Assembly: GCA_964548475.1 (NCBI GenBank)
Contig: CAZJRF010000017.1
Coordinates: forward strand, 1 to 24,987
From: VGBK01 sp964548475
GTDB taxonomy: Bacteria; Actinomycetota; Acidimicrobiia; Spongiisociales; UBA11373
Length of the DNA: 24,987 bases
Reading direction: 5' to 3'
The position numbers were made by a program, and so were the translations under genes. Every line of letters begins with the position of its first letter. Positions within the stretch are counted from its first letter, which is position 1. Shown here one piece after another: positions 22,376 to 24,987 of this stretch. Below the pieces are notes generated by a model that saw nothing but the letters and a program-made list of their open reading frames with translations, was not told the DNA's origin and did no database searches.

Positions 22376-24784
22376 CTAGTTCCGCAACGGCTTGCCCGTG
22401 CTCAGCATGTGGGTGATGCGGTCCAGGGTCTTCTGCTCACCGCAGAGGCTGAGGAAGGCCTCTCTTTCCAGGTCGAGCAGGTACTGCTCGGTCACCTCGG
22501 TGTTGGCCGGCACTTCCCCGCCGCAGAGCACGTGGGCGAGCCTGCGGCCGAGGAACGCGTCGTACTCCGACAGGTAGCCGCCGCCCAGCATTCCGTGGAT
22601 GCCGATCTTGAGCGTGGCGATGCCGCTCTCGCCCGGGACCGGCACCTTGCGGGCCAGGGGGGGGCGGTAGCCCGTGGCCACCATGGCCAGGACGTCGGCC
22701 TTGGCATCGGCCAGCAGGGAGTCCGGGTTCAGCGACAGCTTGTCGGTGGGCTTGAGGAACCCGAGCTGGCGGGCCTCCTCGGCGCTGGTGGATACCTTGG
22801 CCATGCCGATGGTGGTGAAGATCTTCTCCATGAAGGGGAAGAGGTCCGCCCTCACCCCGTGGGGGATGCTGCCGTAGTGGCGGAAGGCCATCTCCTTGCA
22901 GCCCCCGCTGGCGGGGATCAAGCCGACCCCGAGCTCGACCAGGCCCATGTAGGACTCGGCCGCCGCCCGCACCGCCGAGCCGTGCATCACGCACTCGCAG
23001 CCGCCGCCCAGGGCCATGCCCCGCGGGGCGACGACCACCGGCCCTTCGCAGTACTTCATCTTCATGAAGGAGTCCTGCATGTCCTTGATGGCCTGCTCGA
23101 TGGGCTCGAACTGCTTGTTCATGGCGAACATGCCGACCAGGCCCACGTTGGCTCCCACCGAGAAGTTGGTGGCCTCGTTGCCCACGACCAGTCCAACCAA
23201 CTCCCCGGCGTTCACCCGGTCGCAGGACGAGTTGATCATCTCCACGATCGTGGGGTCGAAGGCGTTCATCTTGGTGTGGAACTCGAGGAGGCCGACCCCG
23301 TCGCCCATGTCGTAGAGAGTGGCGCCTTCGTTCTCGGCAATGACCGCCTTGCGCTGCTTCAGGGTGCTGATGAAGATCGCCTTGGGGTCGACGGGCACCG
23401 GCACGTACTTCTTCTTGTTGACGTCCCAGTAGTGCTGGACACCCTTGCGGGTGACGTACCAGGTGCCTTCACCCTTGGCCAGCAGCGTCTCCACCACCGG
23501 CGGCACCGGCATGCCCTCTTCCTTCATGCGCTGCACCGAGCGCTCGACGCCGATGGCGTCCCACGACTCGAAGGGGCCCAGCTCCCAGTTGTAGCCCCAG
23601 CGCATGCCCCGGTCGATGTTGACGATGTCGTCGGCGATCTCGCCAAGCAGCTGGGCCGAGTAGATGCCGGTTTCCGCCGTCACCTTCCAGGCCAGCTTGC
23701 CGTACTTGTCGTCGAAGTAGATCATCTCGCGGATCCTGTCCGCGAGAGTGTCGTGCTTGCGGGCGGCGCCGATGCAGGCCAGCTTCCCGTCGGGCTGGTC
23801 GACGTACTCCAGGGTGGCCGGGTCGATCACCTGGATCTTGCTGCCGCCCTCACCGCGGATCTTCTTGTAGAAGCCGGCGCCGGTCTTGCCGCCCAGGAGG
23901 CCCTTGGCCACCATCTGACTCATGTATTCCGGCACCTGGAAGCGGTCCAGCCAGGGATCGTTCGGGCAGCCGTCGGCGATGGTCTTGGTGACGTGAGCCA
24001 TGGTGTCGAGGCCGACCAGGTCGGCGGTGCGGAACACGGCCGAGGACGGGCGGCCCATGGACGATCCGAACACCTTGTCGGCTTCGGCGATCCCGATGTC
24101 CAGTTCCTTGATCCAGTGAATGACAGCGGCGGAGCCGAAGACCCCGATGCGGTTGGCCACGAAGTTGGGGGTGTCCTTGCCGTAGACGATGCCCTTGCCC
24201 AGCACCTTCTCCCCGAACCCGGCCATGCCGGCGAGGATCTCCGGGTCGGTGTCCACGCAGGGGATGAGCTCGAGCAGGCGCATGTAACGGACGGGGTTGA
24301 AGAAGTGAGTCACCAGGAAGTGACGCCGGAAGTCCTCGCTGCGCCCTTCGGCCATGGCGGCCACCGAGAGTCCCGAGGTGTTGGAGGAGATGATGCTCCC
24401 CGGCTTACGGTACTTCTCCACGTCGGCGAAGACCCGCTGCTTGATGTCGATCCGCTCGACGACCACCTCGACGATCCAGTCGCACTCACCGATGCGCTCC
24501 ATGTCGTCGAGGTAGTTGCAGGCGGTGACCAGGGGAGCCAGGTTGGCCCGGTACAGCAGTGCCGGCTTCGCCTTGATCATGGCCGCGACGCCCGCCTCGG
24601 CGATGCGGTTGCGCACCGCCCGGCTCTCGAGCGTCAGGCCCTTCTTCTTCTCGTCCTCGGTGAGCTCACCGGGGGCGATGTCGAAGAGGTACGACGGGAT
24701 GCCGGCGTTGGCCAGGTGGGCGGCGATGCCCTGCCCCATCACCCCGGCCCCGAGTACGGCTACCCGCTTGATTCCGATGCCCAT
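22376..24784 (-). CDS. fadN: 3-hydroxyacyl-CoA dehydrogenase / enoyl-CoA hydratase, FadN type
   Basis: An 802-residue bifunctional beta-oxidation enzyme with the dehydrogenase first and the hydratase last, as in Bacillus FadN and opposite to E. coli FadB. The N-terminal NAD-binding motif is VAVLGAGVMGQGIAAHL (residues ~8-24), with the catalytic His at H160 in VTHFFNPVRYM and the second dehydrogenase region with GKDTPNFVANRIG and LVGLDTMAHVTKTI. The C-terminal crotonase domain (about 480-690) shows FSVGANVGLVG, then GMALGGGCECVMHGSA with the first catalytic Glu, and VELGVGLIPASGG with the second. Length matches the FadN family (~790-800). The ATG at 24784 is preceded by GAGGAGGG at good spacing. 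fadA follows, so the pair completes hydration, oxidation and thiolysis; no acyl-CoA dehydrogenase gene lies in the window. Confidence 0.94.
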   Translation of the reverse strand: MGIGIKRVAVLGAGVMGQGIAAHLANAGIPSYLFDIAPGELTEDEKKKGLTLESRAVRNRIAEAGVAAMIKAKPALLYRANLAPLVTACNYLDDMERIGECDWIVEVVVERIDIKQRVFADVEKYRKPGSIISSNTSGLSVAAMAEGRSEDFRRHFLVTHFFNPVRYMRLLELIPCVDTDPEILAGMAGFGEKVLGKGIVYGKDTPNFVANRIGVFGSAAVIHWIKELDIGIAEADKVFGSSMGRPSSAVFRTADLVGLDTMAHVTKTIADGCPNDPWLDRFQVPEYMSQMVAKGLLGGKTGAGFYKKIRGEGGSKIQVIDPATLEYVDQPDGKLACIGAARKHDTLADRIREMIYFDDKYGKLAWKVTAETGIYSAQLLGEIADDIVNIDRGMRWGYNWELGPFESWDAIGVERSVQRMKEEGMPVPPVVETLLAKGEGTWYVTRKGVQHYWDVNKKKYVPVPVDPKAIFISTLKQRKAVIAENEGATLYDMGDGVGLLEFHTKMNAFDPTIVEMINSSCDRVNAGELVGLVVGNEATNFSVGANVGLVGMFAMNKQFEPIEQAIKDMQDSFMKMKYCEGPVVVAPRGMALGGGCECVMHGSAVRAAAESYMGLVELGVGLIPASGGCKEMAFRHYGSIPHGVRADLFPFMEKIFTTIGMAKVSTSAEEARQLGFLKPTDKLSLNPDSLLADAKADVLAMVATGYRPPLARKVPVPGESGIATLKIGIHGMLGGGYLSEYDAFLGRRLAHVLCGGEVPANTEVTEQYLLDLEREAFLSLCGEQKTLDRITHMLSTGKPLRN

Positions 24785-24808
24785 GAACCCTCCTCGCTAG
24801 GGGGCGTG

Positions 24809-24824
24809 CCGGCGCATGCGCCGG
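24809..24824 (-). promoter_or_regulatory. 16-bp palindrome upstream of fadN, possible operator
   Basis: CCGGCGCATGCGCCGG is a perfect 16-bp palindrome 24 bp before the fadN ATG, flanked by GTG and a displaced CAC that nearly extend it. Its length and position suit a dimeric repressor such as a TetR-type fatty-acid regulator, but no regulator gene is in the window. Confidence 0.4.
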
Positions 24825-24917
24825 ATGCACTGACGGGTCTCCCGGCGGGGCGAAGCGATCGCCAAAGGGGCCATGGGCGAGGGTCCGCCGGCCGAGGACT
24901 TTTACTATCCGCTCAAA

Positions 24918-24923
24918 ATTGTA
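24918..24923 (-). promoter_or_regulatory. Possible -10 element of the fadN-fadA operon
   Basis: On the minus strand TACAAT, one change from TATAAT, lies 133 bp upstream of the fadN ATG in the only A+T-rich patch of the 203-bp region 24785-24987. No clear -35 is present. Apart from this and the palindrome nothing was recognised in that region. Confidence 0.35.
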
Positions 24924-24987
24924 GATCAGCGGCGGCGGGGCCGCGCTCTCCGGCGGCAGGTTTGTTTCGCGCGGATTGAGATCACTG

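Noticed and set aside
22349..24979. An 876-codon open frame on the plus strand, antisense to fadA start and fadN
   Set aside because: It mirrors the fadN codons in the opposite strand; its protein is rich in His, Val, Gly and Asp with no family motif. Long antisense frames are expected opposite high-GC genes.
1..24987. tRNA genes, CRISPR arrays, insertion sequences, inteins or toxin-antitoxin pairs
   Set aside because: I looked for T-loop motifs, spaced direct repeats, transposase motifs and terminal repeats, and intein insertions in GyrA, GyrB and the clamp, and saw none.

Overview
The window is GC-rich bacterial DNA (by eye about two thirds G+C) from a replication-origin neighbourhood. The order dnaA-dnaN-recF-DUF721/dciA-gyrB-gyrA-DUF3566 is the classic actinobacterial origin layout. 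The frequent GTG and TTG starts, the DUF3566 membrane protein and the Thr-rich lipoprotein linker also point to Actinomycetota, possibly an Acidimicrobiia-like or other deep lineage. The lineage is inferred from gene order and style, not from a database search.

Layout. 1-8204 (+): the 3' end of dnaA; a 192-bp dnaA-dnaN gap holding a candidate oriC; dnaN, recF and a DciA-like gene packed as one unit; then gyrB and gyrA behind a separate leader; then a DUF3566 membrane protein. 8212-9144 (-): an unrecognised 258-residue protein preceded by a 49-residue single-helix ORF that looks leaderless. 9229-12206 (+): a compact cobalamin riboswitch followed by a translationally coupled vitamin B12 uptake operon (btuF-btuC-btuD). 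12261-13172 (+): a secreted M23-type metallopeptidase. 13180-13968 (-): surE, and divergent from it (14079-14510, +) a truncated, frameshifted remnant of an L-fucose/arabinose isomerase-like gene. 14532-20434 (-): a complete oligopeptide-type ABC importer, oppA-oppB-oppC-oppD-oppF, with a strong intrinsic terminator between oppA and oppB. 20570-21070 (-): a GNAT acetyltransferase. 21202-24784 (-): a fatty-acid beta-oxidation pair, a fadN-type hydroxyacyl-CoA dehydrogenase/enoyl-CoA hydratase and a fadA thiolase, ending in a perfect 27-bp hairpin.

How the genes work together. The left third is replication and topology: initiator, sliding clamp, RecF, helicase-loading partner and gyrase. The middle scavenges cobalamin under riboswitch control, with a visible pair of mutually exclusive stems around the btuF ribosome-binding site. 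The right half imports peptides or similar solutes and degrades fatty acids.

The most unusual observation is that the OppA-like binding protein appears circularly permuted. The segment that normally opens the mature protein lies at its C-terminus, and the mature N-terminus begins at a strand that normally lies over 100 residues in. Other points of note are an oriC with non-canonical TCCCCA boxes next to a possible DnaA-trio, a GyrA quinolone pocket with Asn-Glu in place of Asp-Ser/Ala, and several perfect inverted repeats at regulatory positions. No tRNA, rRNA, CRISPR array, insertion sequence or prophage was seen.
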